NCBI GenBank assembly: GCA_017301995.1
Contig: JAFLEH010000021.1
Coordinates: forward strand, 1 to 64,000
Direction of reading: 5' to 3'
Length of the DNA: 64,000 bases
Source of the DNA: Verrucomicrobiota bacterium
GTDB lineage: Bacteria > Verrucomicrobiota > Verrucomicrobiia > Verrucomicrobiales > Akkermansiaceae
Part shown: positions 8,947 through 18,157 of the stretch, in pieces
How positions within the stretch are numbered: the stretch's first letter is position 1
How the letters are laid out: every line of letters starts with the position of its first letter
The notes under the pieces: generated by a model
What the model was told of the DNA's origin: nothing
What the model saw: only the letters and a program-made list of their open reading frames with translations
Database searches by the model: none
Program-made: the position numbers and the translations under genes

Positions 8947-9897
8947 ATGCCGATTCTCTCCTTGCTATTCCGCTATCTAACCATCGCCGGCGCGCTCGGC
9001 GGGGTGGTGGCGATCGTATTTGTCTCCAATCTTCAGGCGGAGAAGCAGATGCCGCCTCCCGGCGAACCGCCCGTGCCGCCGCCCCACAAGCCGTTCGCCA
9101 AAGCGGTGGCCGCCACCGGCATCCTTGAGGCGATTTGTGAGAATGTTTCCATCGGAGTGCCCACTCCGGGGCTGGTCGCGGAGGTCGGCGTGAAGGTCAA
9201 CGACGTGGTCAAAAAGGATCAGTTGCTGTTCCGGATGGACGACCGCGATCTGCGCGCGGAGGAGATTTCCAGCCGGGCCAAGCTGGAGATCGACCGCGCC
9301 CTGATCGAAGTCGCGGAGGCCCAGTTGGCGAAATACCAGGCCCAGCTCGCCCGTCTAACCGGCGTGGATGACAAGCGCGCGGTCAGCAAGGACGAACTCG
9401 GAAACCGCCAGCAGGACGTGCTGGTGGCCACCGCCCAACTCGCCGCCGCCAAAGCCCAGTTCGCCTCCACCGAGGCCGCGCTGAATCGCATCGCCATCCT
9501 GATCGACCGCCTTACGATCCGCGCGCCCCGCGATGGCACCATTCTCCAGGTGAACACGCGCGCCGGAGAATACGTCGCCAACACCCCGAAAAGCCCGGCC
9601 ATGGTGCTGGGAAATCTCGACCTGCTGCAAGTCCGCGCCGATGTGGACGAGCAGAACGCCACCCGCATCCGGGAAGGACAAAAGGCCCAAGGACACCTGA
9701 AAGGCGATCCCTCCGTCACGTTCGATCTGGAATTCGTCCGGGTGGAACCCTATGTCATTCCCAAAGTCTCGCTGACCGGAGCGAGCACCGAACGGATCGA
9801 CACCCGCGTTCTCCAGGTGATCTTTTCCTTGAAACGCCCCGCCAATCCGCCACTCTACGTGGGCCAGCAAGTCAACGTCTTCATCGCCGAACCCTGA
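8947..9897 (+). CDS. HlyD-family periplasmic membrane-fusion (adaptor) protein
   Basis: This 316-aa protein begins with a single N-terminal membrane helix (~8-28, RYLTIAGALGGVVAIVFV). It then has the split lipoyl/barrel-sandwich halves that define HlyD/AcrA-type adaptors: VSIGVPTPGLVAEVGVKVND near residue 60-80 and LTIRAPRDGTILQVNTRAGE near 190-210. Between them lies a long helical hairpin rich in Ala/Glu/Gln (~95-185), followed by a beta-barrel segment. Known role of the family: connect the inner-membrane transporter to a TolC channel. The gene lies 15 bp upstream of the TolC-like gene and downstream of the ABC pair, so the four genes form one functional unit. Confidence 0.9.
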   Translation: MPILSLLFRYLTIAGALGGVVAIVFVSNLQAEKQMPPPGEPPVPPPHKPFAKAVAATGILEAICENVSIGVPTPGLVAEVGVKVNDVVKKDQLLFRMDDRDLRAEEISSRAKLEIDRALIEVAEAQLAKYQAQLARLTGVDDKRAVSKDELGNRQQDVLVATAQLAAAKAQFASTEAALNRIAILIDRLTIRAPRDGTILQVNTRAGEYVANTPKSPAMVLGNLDLLQVRADVDEQNATRIREGQKAQGHLKGDPSVTFDLEFVRVEPYVIPKVSLTGASTERIDTRVLQVIFSLKRPANPPLYVGQQVNVFIAEP

Positions 9898-9912
9898 GCA
9901 TTTCCGCCAACC

Positions 9913-11298
9913 ATGAAACTCCGATTCTATCTGATTCCCGCAATCCTGCTCGCTCCGTCATGCATGCTCGGACCGGATTTCCAACTGCCCGGCGTCACGG
10001 GCGGCACCGGCTGGAAGGAAGGGGCCGCGGCGGATAGCACCAACCTGCCGGACACCTGGTGGCGGCTTTACGGCGACGCCTCGCTCAACCGGCTCGTGGA
10101 CCGCGCGCTTTCGGCTAACAACGATCTCGCGGCCGCGAAATCCCGAGTCGATACCTCCCGCGCGCTCGTCGGAATCGACCAGGCACGCCTCTTTCCCACC
10201 CTCGATCTCGCAGGTTCTGCCGGCATCGCCCGCGCGTCCGGAAACGTCAATCCCAACCCGGCCGCCGAACTCGAAAACAAGAACTTCCGCGGGAGTTTCA
10301 ATCTCGCATTCGATCCCGACCTCTGGGGCCGCAACAAGCGCCTGATAGAATCCTCCACCGCCGACGCCGACGCGATGGCGGCCCGCTATGATTCGCTGCG
10401 GCTCGGGCTCGCCACCGAGGTGGTGCGCCAGTATTTCGTCGTCCGCGGGCTCGACGAGCAACGGGCGGTGCTCCAGGACACGCTGAAAAGCCGACAGGAG
10501 GCGCTCGATATCCAGAAAACCAAGACCGACGCCGGCCTAACCGACGGTTTGGCCACCTCCAGCGCGCGGACCGAATTGGAACTCGCCCGCAACGACCTCG
10601 CCAACGTCGAGCGTCAGCGCGGCGCGGCCGAACACGCGCTCGCGGTGCTCTGTGGCACCCGTCCGGCGGATTTCGCGATGACCGAGAGCCTTGGCCAGCG
10701 CCCGTTGCCTGACATCCGCCCCGGCTTGCCCGCATCCGTGCTGGCCCGCCGCCCGGATGTGCGCGCCGCCGAACAATCGCTCAAATCCGCCAACGCCAAG
10801 ATCGGTGTGGCCGAAGCCAATTTCTATCCGAATTTCAGCCTCACCGGATCGGCCGGACTGGAATCGCTGTCCGCGTCGAATTTCCTCGACTGGGAAAGCC
10901 GCATTCTATCGTTAGGTGCCGGTGCGGCCATGCCCGTTTTCGAAGGCGGGGCCAACCAATCCCGCCTGGCCGCCGCCCGCAGCCAGTATGAGGAAACCTT
11001 GGCCGGTTACCGGCAAACGCTCCTCATCGCGCTGCGCGAAGTGGAGGACTCGCTCGTCGATCTCAAGGGACTCGCCAAGTCCCGCGCCGCGCTTGATGCG
11101 GCCCTCGCCAGCGCCAAGGACACCCGCCAGCTCACCCAGGAACGCTACGACGAAGGCCTGACTTCCTATCTGGACGTCGTCAATGCCGACCGCACCGTGC
11201 TGCAGATCCGTCTATCCATCGCGGTGGTGGACGCCCAACAGCATATCTCCCTGGCCGCCCTCGCCAAAGCCCTCGGCGGCGGATGGAGCGGCAAGTGA
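9913..11298 (+). CDS. TolC/NodT-family outer-membrane efflux lipoprotein
   Basis: This 461-aa protein has an N-terminal lipoprotein signal (ILLAPSC, Cys at residue 17), followed by the conserved start of RND-type outer-membrane factors (GPDFQLP...WWRLYGDASLNRLVDRAL). Two repeats of an OEP domain follow, each with long coiled-coil helices; ARRPDVRAAEQSLKSANAKIGVAEANFYP at the start of the second half is diagnostic and extends beyond a single motif. It forms the outer-membrane channel of the exporter whose other three parts are encoded immediately upstream. It ends 7 bp from the stop of a convergent peptidase gene, with no obvious terminator between them. Confidence 0.92.
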   Translation: MKLRFYLIPAILLAPSCMLGPDFQLPGVTGGTGWKEGAAADSTNLPDTWWRLYGDASLNRLVDRALSANNDLAAAKSRVDTSRALVGIDQARLFPTLDLAGSAGIARASGNVNPNPAAELENKNFRGSFNLAFDPDLWGRNKRLIESSTADADAMAARYDSLRLGLATEVVRQYFVVRGLDEQRAVLQDTLKSRQEALDIQKTKTDAGLTDGLATSSARTELELARNDLANVERQRGAAEHALAVLCGTRPADFAMTESLGQRPLPDIRPGLPASVLARRPDVRAAEQSLKSANAKIGVAEANFYPNFSLTGSAGLESLSASNFLDWESRILSLGAGAAMPVFEGGANQSRLAAARSQYEETLAGYRQTLLIALREVEDSLVDLKGLAKSRAALDAALASAKDTRQLTQERYDEGLTSYLDVVNADRTVLQIRLSIAVVDAQQHISLAALAKALGGGWSGK

Positions 11299-11305
11299 GC
11301 GGCTA

Positions 11306-12160
11306 TCACTCCTTCTCTTTTTTCCCGCCGATCAGTTCCAACAATCTCTCGGCCGCCTTCGCGTCCTTGGTTTCCAACCGCGACCACGGATCGTCGTCGG
11401 GATGTTGGACCACCGCCAGCGCGGACGGCGCAAGCGCTTCCGGAGCGGCCCCCCTCCACGCGGCGACCGTCGCCACCGGATCCAGCCGGTTCAATTTCTT
11501 GTCACCATAGCCAGCGCCGATATCGACTTCGTCGGACGCGCGCATTTCGAAATGCAGATGGGCCGGATAGTTGCCGTGGGCGGTGCCAACCGTGCCGATT
11601 TTCGCTCCTCTGGGCACCAACGCGCCGCGCGCCACCAACATGCGGTCGAGATGGGCATACATCGACTGCACCGCCTTGCCTTCCGGCCCGCGATGGGCCA
11701 GTACCAGGATGTTTCCCCACCCCTCCGACGGCTCGCCCGCATACACCACCAAACCGTCCGCAACCGCGAAAACCGGGTCGCCCAGATCGGTGTTCATGCC
11801 GCCGATTCCGTTGAGATCGTCGCCAAGATGATTGCCGCCGCGGCCTTCGTTCATCTCCCAGAATTTCTGCGCGTTGTAAACCAGCGCGCCGTTTTCGCCA
11901 CCCAGCGGAAGATCAAACCGGTGTGCCTCGGGGACCACCGCGCGCTGCCATGCGGTTAGAAAAACAAACCGTTCGTCCATCCCGCCCTCCGCCGGCATCC
12001 GCAGCGCCAAATCCGCATCCTGAAACCCGACCTTTTCCCTAACACCACCGAACGGATCGCGCGATTTCCGGGCTGCCACCACAACAATCACCACCGCCGC
12101 CACCAGCGTCACCGGCAGCAGAAACCTCGAACCAAGAATCTTTGCAAAAACCCGTTTCAC
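11306..12160 (-). CDS. M23-family zinc metallopeptidase, membrane-anchored
   Basis: The most plausible start is the GTG at 12160, giving 284 aa that open with a basic stretch and a membrane helix (~10-30, LPVTLVAAVVIVVVAA). An upstream in-frame start at 12268 would add 36 residues with no signal character. The LytM/M23 zinc site is complete: NHLGDDLNG (~110) supplies the first His and Asp, and HLHFEMR (~210) the second His pair. In between are the typical PVFAVADGLVVYAG and GTVGTAHGNYP strands. The family cleaves peptidoglycan cross-links or regulates amidases in the periplasm. The gene is single and convergent to the exporter. Confidence 0.87.
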   Translation of the reverse strand: MKRVFAKILGSRFLLPVTLVAAVVIVVVAARKSRDPFGGVREKVGFQDADLALRMPAEGGMDERFVFLTAWQRAVVPEAHRFDLPLGGENGALVYNAQKFWEMNEGRGGNHLGDDLNGIGGMNTDLGDPVFAVADGLVVYAGEPSEGWGNILVLAHRGPEGKAVQSMYAHLDRMLVARGALVPRGAKIGTVGTAHGNYPAHLHFEMRASDEVDIGAGYGDKKLNRLDPVATVAAWRGAAPEALAPSALAVVQHPDDDPWSRLETKDAKAAERLLELIGGKKEKE

Positions 12161-12276
12161 GCGGCAAGTCTCACCCGTGACCCGCGACCCGACAAGCCCA
12201 AAGCCGTCTCCGCATATTTTCTTCCGAAACCTCCGTTGCCCACCGGGGTTTGACCATTGTCTTACCATCTACCGCC

Positions 12277-13803
12277 ATGTTGACCCCCGCCGACAATACC
12301 TGGACCCTCGCCGAAGCCGCGCACTTGCTCAACCGCGCCGGTTTCGGAGGAACTCCCGCCGAAATCAAGACCCTGCACGCGCTGGGCCGAATCAAGGCGG
12401 TGGATTCGCTGCTCGCTGCCGACGAGCCTGACTCGGCGTTCCCGCCGCCCGCGTGGGCCACGGAGGAACAGGCGCTCGCGGACATGCGGATGCGCGCCCA
12501 ACAATTCCAGGAAGCCCAGCGCGCCCGCCGCGATGCCACTCCCGAGGAGGCCGAACGCATCCGCAGGGAGACATTCCAGGCGGCCCAAAAGGAAAACCGC
12601 CAGCACGCCCTGGAAGCGCAGGCCTGGTGGTTCCGGCGCATGCTCCACACCCGCGCGCCGCTGAAGGAGAAGATGACGATCTTCTGGCACGACCACTTCG
12701 CCACCTCGATCCAGAAGGTGAAACAAACCGTGCTCATGGTCTGGCAAAACCAATTGTTCCGCAAGCACGCGTTCGGCAGTTTCCGCGAACTCACCCAGGC
12801 GATTCTGTTGGATCCGGCGATGATGCTCTATCTGGACACCCAGAACTCCCGCAGGGGAAAACCGAATGAAAACTTCGCCCGCGAGGTGATGGAACTGTTC
12901 ACGCTCGGCGAAGGCCACTACACCGAGAATGACATCCGCGAGGCGGCCCGCGCGTTCACCGGCTATCAGATGAACCGGCTCAACGCGAAGGTGACCCACA
13001 ACCGCCGCCAGTGGGATCCATCCGACAAAACCGTGTTTGGCAAGACCGGACCCTTCACCGGCTCCGATGTGATCGACGTGCTCTTCCAACAACCCGCCGC
13101 CGCCCGGCTCGTGCCGTCGAAACTTTGGGAATATTTCGTCGCGGAGAACCCGCCCACCACCGTCGTTGACGCGCTCGCGGAAATTTTCGGCGCCTCGGAT
13201 TTCAGAACCGAGCCGGTGCTGCGCCGGATTTTTCTATCAAAGGAATTCTACGCCGAACCGGTCATCCGCGACCAGATCAAATCGCCGATCCAATATCTGG
13301 TGGCCATGCTCAAGCAGCTCGAGATCACCGCACCGCCCACCGGTTTCCCGATCGCCGCCCAGCAACAGCTCGGCCAGGTGCTTTTCATGCCGCCGAACGT
13401 CGCCGGCTGGGATTGGGGAAAGGCGTGGATCAATACCAACACGCTCCTCACCCGCTACAACCTGGCCGGTTTTCTAACCAAGGGCGCGGGCGAGACCCTG
13501 CCGGGCATGGGGCCGGCCCAGGGCAAGGTCAAGGAACGCCAAATGGCCCGCGCATCACGCGAAATGAACCGCGGTTGGAGCGGTCCCGATTACAAAGCCA
13601 TCGCCCCGCCGGAACTGCGGAAAAATCCCGAGGCCCTCGTGGACGCTCTGCTCAACCGGTTTTTCCAAGGCCCCATCTCGAAAAAACACCGCGCGGCATT
13701 CATCGAATTCACCACCGCCAAAGCCGACGCCATGCTAACCGACACCGAAACCGCCGAACTCTGCCACCTCATCCTCAGCACACCCGAGTACCAGCTTTGC
13801 TAG
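12277..13803 (+). CDS. DUF1800 family protein
   Basis: This 508-aa protein starts at ATG 12277; an in-frame TTG at 12250 is the alternative. It opens with TLAEAAHLLNRAGFGGTP, the defining N-terminal motif of the DUF1800 family, and contains FWHDHFATS, PNENFAREVMELFTLGEGHY and PPNVAGWDWGKAWINTNTL, all conserved in that family. No signal peptide is evident. DUF1800 genes are almost always followed by DUF1501 genes in Planctomycetota, Verrucomicrobiota and some Proteobacteria, as here with a 41-bp gap. The biochemical function is not established, although a role with exported sulfatase or polysaccharide systems has been speculated. Confidence 0.9.
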   Translation: MLTPADNTWTLAEAAHLLNRAGFGGTPAEIKTLHALGRIKAVDSLLAADEPDSAFPPPAWATEEQALADMRMRAQQFQEAQRARRDATPEEAERIRRETFQAAQKENRQHALEAQAWWFRRMLHTRAPLKEKMTIFWHDHFATSIQKVKQTVLMVWQNQLFRKHAFGSFRELTQAILLDPAMMLYLDTQNSRRGKPNENFAREVMELFTLGEGHYTENDIREAARAFTGYQMNRLNAKVTHNRRQWDPSDKTVFGKTGPFTGSDVIDVLFQQPAAARLVPSKLWEYFVAENPPTTVVDALAEIFGASDFRTEPVLRRIFLSKEFYAEPVIRDQIKSPIQYLVAMLKQLEITAPPTGFPIAAQQQLGQVLFMPPNVAGWDWGKAWINTNTLLTRYNLAGFLTKGAGETLPGMGPAQGKVKERQMARASREMNRGWSGPDYKAIAPPELRKNPEALVDALLNRFFQGPISKKHRAAFIEFTTAKADAMLTDTETAELCHLILSTPEYQLC

Positions 13804-13844
13804 ATTCGAAGCACCAAGCAACAAATTCCAAATCATCCACTGCC

Positions 13845-15158
13845 ATGCATACACGCCGCGACTTTCTCCGTTCCACCGTTTTGGGCGCTTCGGCGGCCTG
13901 GACGGTTCCGATGTTCATCGAGCGCACCTTCGGCCAGCTTCACGCCGGCGCCAAGGATCTGGCGATCCAGCCGGTCACCGGCAAGGACGACACGATTCTG
14001 GTGGTCGTCCAACTCGCCGGGGGCAATGACGGACTCAACACCTTGGTGCCGTTTGCCGACGACGCCTACTACCGCGCCCGGCCCCGGTTGGCGAAAAAGG
14101 CGACCGAAATCGCCAAGCTCAACGATTACTGCGGGCTGAACGCCTCGATGCCCTATCTGGCTTCCCTATTCAAGGAAGGCCATCTTGGCATCGTCCAGGG
14201 CGTGGGCTATCCGAATCCCAACCGCTCGCACTTCGTGTCCACCTCGATCTGGGAGACGGCGGACACCTCCAACCGCTCGGGAACGGGCTGGCTGGGCCGT
14301 TACTTCGACAACGCCTGCCCCGGCTCCGACCCCACGGTGGGGATCAGTTTCAACAAATCCCAACCGGAAAGCTTCGGCGCGGTCAAGAATCCCGGCGTTT
14401 GCCTCAATACGCCCGAGCTATATCGCTGGATCCACCGCGGCGGGCAGGGCGATCAGGCCGAACAATTCTTCGCCAACCTCAACCAACCGGACCTCGATGA
14501 CGAACTCGAAGCCACCGCCGGCGCCTCCATCGCCAACTCCGCGGGCGCGAAAAACGGCGGTGTGGAAGGAGAATCGAATCTCGATTTCCTCGAACGCGTG
14601 GCGCTCGACGCCAGAGTCAGCTCCAAAAAAATCCTCGAACTCGCCGCCAAACACAAAACCACGGTGACCTACGAAGGCACGCCCATCGCGCGCAATCTCA
14701 ACCTCGTTTCCCGGATGATCGCCGGCGGCATGCCCACCCGCGTCTATTATGTGAGCCACGGCGGATTCGACACCCACAACCAGCAGGTCAACTCGCACGA
14801 TAGATTGTTAGGACAACTCGATTCCGCGCTCAAGTCGTTCTTCGCCGACCTCAAACAACAGGGCAACGAGCGCCGCGTGGTGCTGATGACGTTCTCGGAG
14901 TTCGGCCGCCGCGTGCAGGAAAACGCCAGTGCCGGAACCGACCATGGAAAAGCGTCCTGCCTGTTCCTCGCCGGGCCTGCGGTCAAGGGGGGATTCCACG
15001 GATCCTATCCCAGTCTGACAAAACTGTCCGAGGGCGATCTGGCCCACACCGTGGATTTCCGCAGCGTCTATGCCAGCCTGCTCCAGGGATGGCTCAAAGC
15101 CCCCGCCCTCAAACCGATCCTCGGCGGCGACTTCCCGACCCTGCCGCTCCTGGGGTGA
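13845..15158 (+). CDS. DUF1501 family protein, Tat-exported
   Basis: This 437-aa protein starts with a twin-arginine signal (HTRRDFLRSTVLGASAAW), so it should be exported folded. DUF1501 hallmarks follow: LVVVQLAGGNDGLNTLVP (~45-62), LGIVQGVGYPNPNRSHF (~118) and the C-terminal LMTFSEFGRRVQENASAGTDHG. The last resembles the metal-binding region of the alkaline-phosphatase/sulfatase superfamily. The start was chosen because it places the Tat motif at the N-terminus; a longer open frame reaching back into the DUF1800 gene is not coding. It partners with the upstream DUF1800 protein. Reaction unknown. Confidence 0.9.
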   Translation: MHTRRDFLRSTVLGASAAWTVPMFIERTFGQLHAGAKDLAIQPVTGKDDTILVVVQLAGGNDGLNTLVPFADDAYYRARPRLAKKATEIAKLNDYCGLNASMPYLASLFKEGHLGIVQGVGYPNPNRSHFVSTSIWETADTSNRSGTGWLGRYFDNACPGSDPTVGISFNKSQPESFGAVKNPGVCLNTPELYRWIHRGGQGDQAEQFFANLNQPDLDDELEATAGASIANSAGAKNGGVEGESNLDFLERVALDARVSSKKILELAAKHKTTVTYEGTPIARNLNLVSRMIAGGMPTRVYYVSHGGFDTHNQQVNSHDRLLGQLDSALKSFFADLKQQGNERRVVLMTFSEFGRRVQENASAGTDHGKASCLFLAGPAVKGGFHGSYPSLTKLSEGDLAHTVDFRSVYASLLQGWLKAPALKPILGGDFPTLPLLG

Positions 15159-15478
15159 TTTTGGTTGGTTTCATCCCGGAATCGGAAGTTGGAATGACCC
15201 GTGCATCCGTTATTACCACTGAGGCACTGAAAATCACTGATTCCACTGAAGTGATTTTTGATAGGGAGGAAATCGATCCCATTCATCAATCTCCGCTTCC
15301 CCATTTTTCTCCGGAAAATCAGTTTCCTCAGTGGTTCTCAGTCTATCAGTGGTATATCGAGTGTCCAAACTACCTTGTGCTTCGGGTTTCGGGTTCAATT
15401 GGCGCGCCTTCCCATGCGCGCGACGGGCACAGGCCATTTCTTCCCCCTGATAACGAATAACCAATAACCAATTTCCCC
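15159..15478. other. 320-bp gap between convergent genes, no gene seen
   Basis: The stretch is lower in GC than its surroundings and has short pseudo-repetitive phrases (several CACTGA-type words at 15220-15250 and an ATAACCAATAACCAA run near 15460). Frames on both strands are short and have no family signature. It probably holds the 3' ends of the two convergent transcripts, but no clear hairpin plus T-run terminator could be identified. Confidence 0.5.
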
Positions 15479-16297
15479 TCACTCCCTAACCGGAAGGCGC
15501 CAGGGCGGGTTTTTCTCCAGCGCCTCCCTGAGCGCGGGAAACATCTGCTGCGTGCTTGTCACAACATGGGGAACTAACACCGCAAATTGAACCAGAATCG
15601 CCATTGACAGCCCCATCACAACACCGGCAACCTTCTGTGGCACCAACTCCTTCACCCGGACGATGTGATTGCCCCCGTGATCCCACAGCGGCCGCCCCAG
15701 CTTCCGGGCGGTGAACAGGCTGAATCCCTGGCAGAACAGCGAAAGAAAACTCCAACCGAACCCGATTCCTCCCACCAGGATCCGGAACGACCGGAGCGTG
15801 GCCGCCTGGAGGCTCAGCCGCGAGCCGTCCGCGTTCACCACCTCCATTCCCAACATCCACTTGCCCGGCGTGGTACCGGTCCGGTGGATTAGGATGGCCT
15901 CGATGATGAACCATGGCACCAACTGAACCACCATGATGAGCACGCTGTTGAACGCCGCGCCGATCGGACGGCCGGCGAGCCACATGGCCAGCCACCAGCA
16001 GGCAAGATAGAGATGGATGTCCAGCCAGCGAGCCCAAAACCTCCGCCCGAAAACCTGAGGCTGGGGCAGCGGCGGAGGACCCGAAACAGCGGCGACTCCT
16101 TCATCGGCCACAATGTCGCGCTTTGCCCCGAACTCGTTCGCGAACACCGCGATCTCACGGAGGGTTTTCCATTCTTCAAGGCCGGTGTGCCACGCGGGTG
16201 TTTCCCCGTCCACCTCGCCGCGCGCGATCCGCCCACGGACTTCGAAATCCTGATAGGGACCGGCTTTCTCTCCATCGATGATGAGCCAGATTTCCAT
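15479..16297 (-). CDS. GYF_2 domain plus RDD-family membrane protein
   Basis: This 272-aa protein has an N-terminal GYF_2-like module (~1-50: WLIIDGEKAGPYQDFEVRGR...TPAWHTGLEEWKTL), a small fold common in Verrucomicrobiota and Planctomycetota membrane proteins. It is followed by an RDD domain (~85-235). RDD marks are FGRRFWARWLDIHLYLACWW with the Arg-Asp pair, the TGTTPGKWMLGMEVV loop and a final hydrophobic helix near 240-265. RDD proteins are polytopic and proposed to transport small solutes. The gene starts 2 bp after the stop of the LolC/E-like permease, so the two are cotranscribed. The combination suggests an accessory role, but no direct function can be claimed. Confidence 0.8.
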   Translation of the reverse strand: MEIWLIIDGEKAGPYQDFEVRGRIARGEVDGETPAWHTGLEEWKTLREIAVFANEFGAKRDIVADEGVAAVSGPPPLPQPQVFGRRFWARWLDIHLYLACWWLAMWLAGRPIGAAFNSVLIMVVQLVPWFIIEAILIHRTGTTPGKWMLGMEVVNADGSRLSLQAATLRSFRILVGGIGFGWSFLSLFCQGFSLFTARKLGRPLWDHGGNHIVRVKELVPQKVAGVVMGLSMAILVQFAVLVPHVVTSTQQMFPALREALEKNPPWRLPVRE

Positions 16298-16299
16298 GA

Positions 16300-17919
16300 T
16301 CAGAGATTGCGGAGGGACTTGGCCGCATCGCTGCGGGCTGCGAAAAACGCCGGAACAAAGGCCGCCAGCGAGCAGAGCACGAAGCCCATCACCGCGATCA
16401 CCGCCTGTTCCAACGGATCATTGTGCGCCGGCAACAGCGGCGATCCGGTGACCATCGAAAACGGATCGAATCCCATCGAGCGCATCACGGTCTGAAGCTC
16501 CCCGCGGAAATGGATCACCACCCGCCCCAAGGCCACCCCCAGCACCGCTCCCAACACTCCCAACAGCATCCCCTGATAGAGAAACACCCGCACGATCTGC
16601 CCCGGCGCGGCCCCCAGCGCCTTCATCACCCCGATTTCCCGCCGTTTCTGGATCGTCACCGTGAACATCACCGCCATCATCGAGAAGGCGGATACCAGCA
16701 CGATGAACGAAAGCGCGAAATATAACATCACCCGCTGTTGGTTGATTACCGAAAAGAATCCTTCGAACTGCTGAGCCCACGTCAGCCATGACCAACCGGC
16801 CCCGAATTTCGCCCTGCCTTCGGCGGCGATGTTTTCCGCTTGATAGGGATCGCTCAGGCGGAGCGCCACTCCCTGGACCGCCCCTTCCGTTCCGGCCAGA
16901 TCCTGTGCCAGCGGCAGAGGAGCGAAAATATCCGGCGTGAGCACCAGCATGGATGCCTGATAGACACCGGCAACGGTCACCTCACGGGGAAGTACAATAC
17001 GGTTCAGCCCCTTCAGGATCTCCGCATCCATTTTTTCCATGTCGGTGGAATTCAGGGCGGCGATCTTTTCCTCCACCGCCCGCTTCTGCTCCGCGCCGAA
17101 CCGGTAAACGCCCGCCGGGTCGTCCTTGGTGTTGTCTTCCAGCGCCACCAGCAAACCACCTAGCAATTCAAGCTCGGGCCCCCGCAGCGGCTCCTCCTGC
17201 AATCCGGACAACGGGGTGTAAACCTCATCCTTCAAAACGGCCTCGGCCACGGTGAACCGGTCCCCATCCGGCTTCCACGCGGCCCCCAGCGCGGCGGTCG
17301 CCTTGTTCCAAACCTCCACGCACGCCTCCCGCAGCACCGGTTTTTCCACAACCCGATAGGCGTCCACCACCTCCTCAATGTTTCCCGCGGAAATCAGCCT
17401 CAATTGGTCTCCCACCCGAATCCCGAAGTTCTCCGCCAACAGGGAGGATATGACCACCCGGTCGTCCAACCCCAAATCCGCCTTTGAATCCGGATAGGCA
17501 TCGGTGGCAAGCATCGCCTCGATCCCCTTGACCTGCGTGGGATCGGTGGTGTCCACGCCGCGGAACTGCACCGGACGCTTGAAATTCCCTCCGTCGATCA
17601 CCACATGATCCGCCACAAACGGCGTCGCCGCTTCCACACCCGGCAGTTTCGCCGCCATCGCCGCCGCCTCATGCCAATCGGTCATCGTGGCCACCGGCAT
17701 GCCGCCGATTTCCTGACGCAGCAGAATGTGAGGCGTGAACCCCAGCAAACGCCCCTTCACATCCCGCTCCATCCCCGCGTAAACCGCCATCACCACCACC
17801 AGCACCAGCACTCCCAGCATCACCCCCACCAGCGAGATCAGCGAAAACGACGACAGCATGGACCGGCGCGGATTGAGGTAGCGCCGGGCGAGCATCAGGC
17901 TGAAAGATCGTCGTTTCAC
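16300..17919 (-). CDS. LolC/LolE-like FtsX-superfamily permease
   Basis: This 539-aa permease starts LMLARRYLNPRR, the characteristic opening of LolC/LolE-type lipoprotein-releasing permeases, and is followed by a first membrane helix (~25-48). A large periplasmic part of ~350 residues is longer than in E. coli LolC (about 400 aa in total). It contains an unusual insertion of roughly 100 residues predicted helical and charged (about 195-300). Three C-terminal membrane segments flank the conserved IGVMKALGAAPGQIVRVFLYQG. In the classical system LolD is the ATPase; no ATPase gene lies beside it, so the ATPase would be encoded elsewhere. The next gene, 2 bp downstream, is GYF-RDD. Confidence 0.82.
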   Translation of the reverse strand: MKRRSFSLMLARRYLNPRRSMLSSFSLISLVGVMLGVLVLVVVMAVYAGMERDVKGRLLGFTPHILLRQEIGGMPVATMTDWHEAAAMAAKLPGVEAATPFVADHVVIDGGNFKRPVQFRGVDTTDPTQVKGIEAMLATDAYPDSKADLGLDDRVVISSLLAENFGIRVGDQLRLISAGNIEEVVDAYRVVEKPVLREACVEVWNKATAALGAAWKPDGDRFTVAEAVLKDEVYTPLSGLQEEPLRGPELELLGGLLVALEDNTKDDPAGVYRFGAEQKRAVEEKIAALNSTDMEKMDAEILKGLNRIVLPREVTVAGVYQASMLVLTPDIFAPLPLAQDLAGTEGAVQGVALRLSDPYQAENIAAEGRAKFGAGWSWLTWAQQFEGFFSVINQQRVMLYFALSFIVLVSAFSMMAVMFTVTIQKRREIGVMKALGAAPGQIVRVFLYQGMLLGVLGAVLGVALGRVVIHFRGELQTVMRSMGFDPFSMVTGSPLLPAHNDPLEQAVIAVMGFVLCSLAAFVPAFFAARSDAAKSLRNL

Positions 17920-18060
17920 ACCCCCGCCCTACCCGCAATCCGCCCGCCACGCAAGCCCGGACCCGCTCAACCAGCCAAATTCATGCCCAGGAGAACGCGC
18001 CCCCCCGCTGGCTCAGAATGGGGTTTCAATGAAGGTCTTCGGCGGCTTTCCCGATCTCTT

Positions 18061-18078
18061 GCCGACGGGGACGTCGGC
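18061..18078. repeat. Short GC-rich inverted repeat in an intergenic region
   Basis: GCCGAC (18061-18066) and GTCGGC (18073-18078) form a perfect 6-bp stem around GGGGAC. The surrounding words resemble short dispersed GC-rich hairpin repeats seen between genes in this phylum. It lies in the leader of the following membrane-protein gene. Whether it is a repeat family member needs other copies. Confidence 0.35.
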
Positions 18079-18157
18079 GCTTCCCGGAAGGACGAATTCA
18101 CCGATTTATCATTTTTCGCGCACGAAGGCTTCACAAACCGGCGTTTTAACCTACGCC

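Noticed and set aside
13413..13844. N-terminal extension of the DUF1501 protein overlapping the DUF1800 gene
   Set aside because: The extension is Arg/Pro-rich shadow sequence; the Tat signal fixes the start at 13845.
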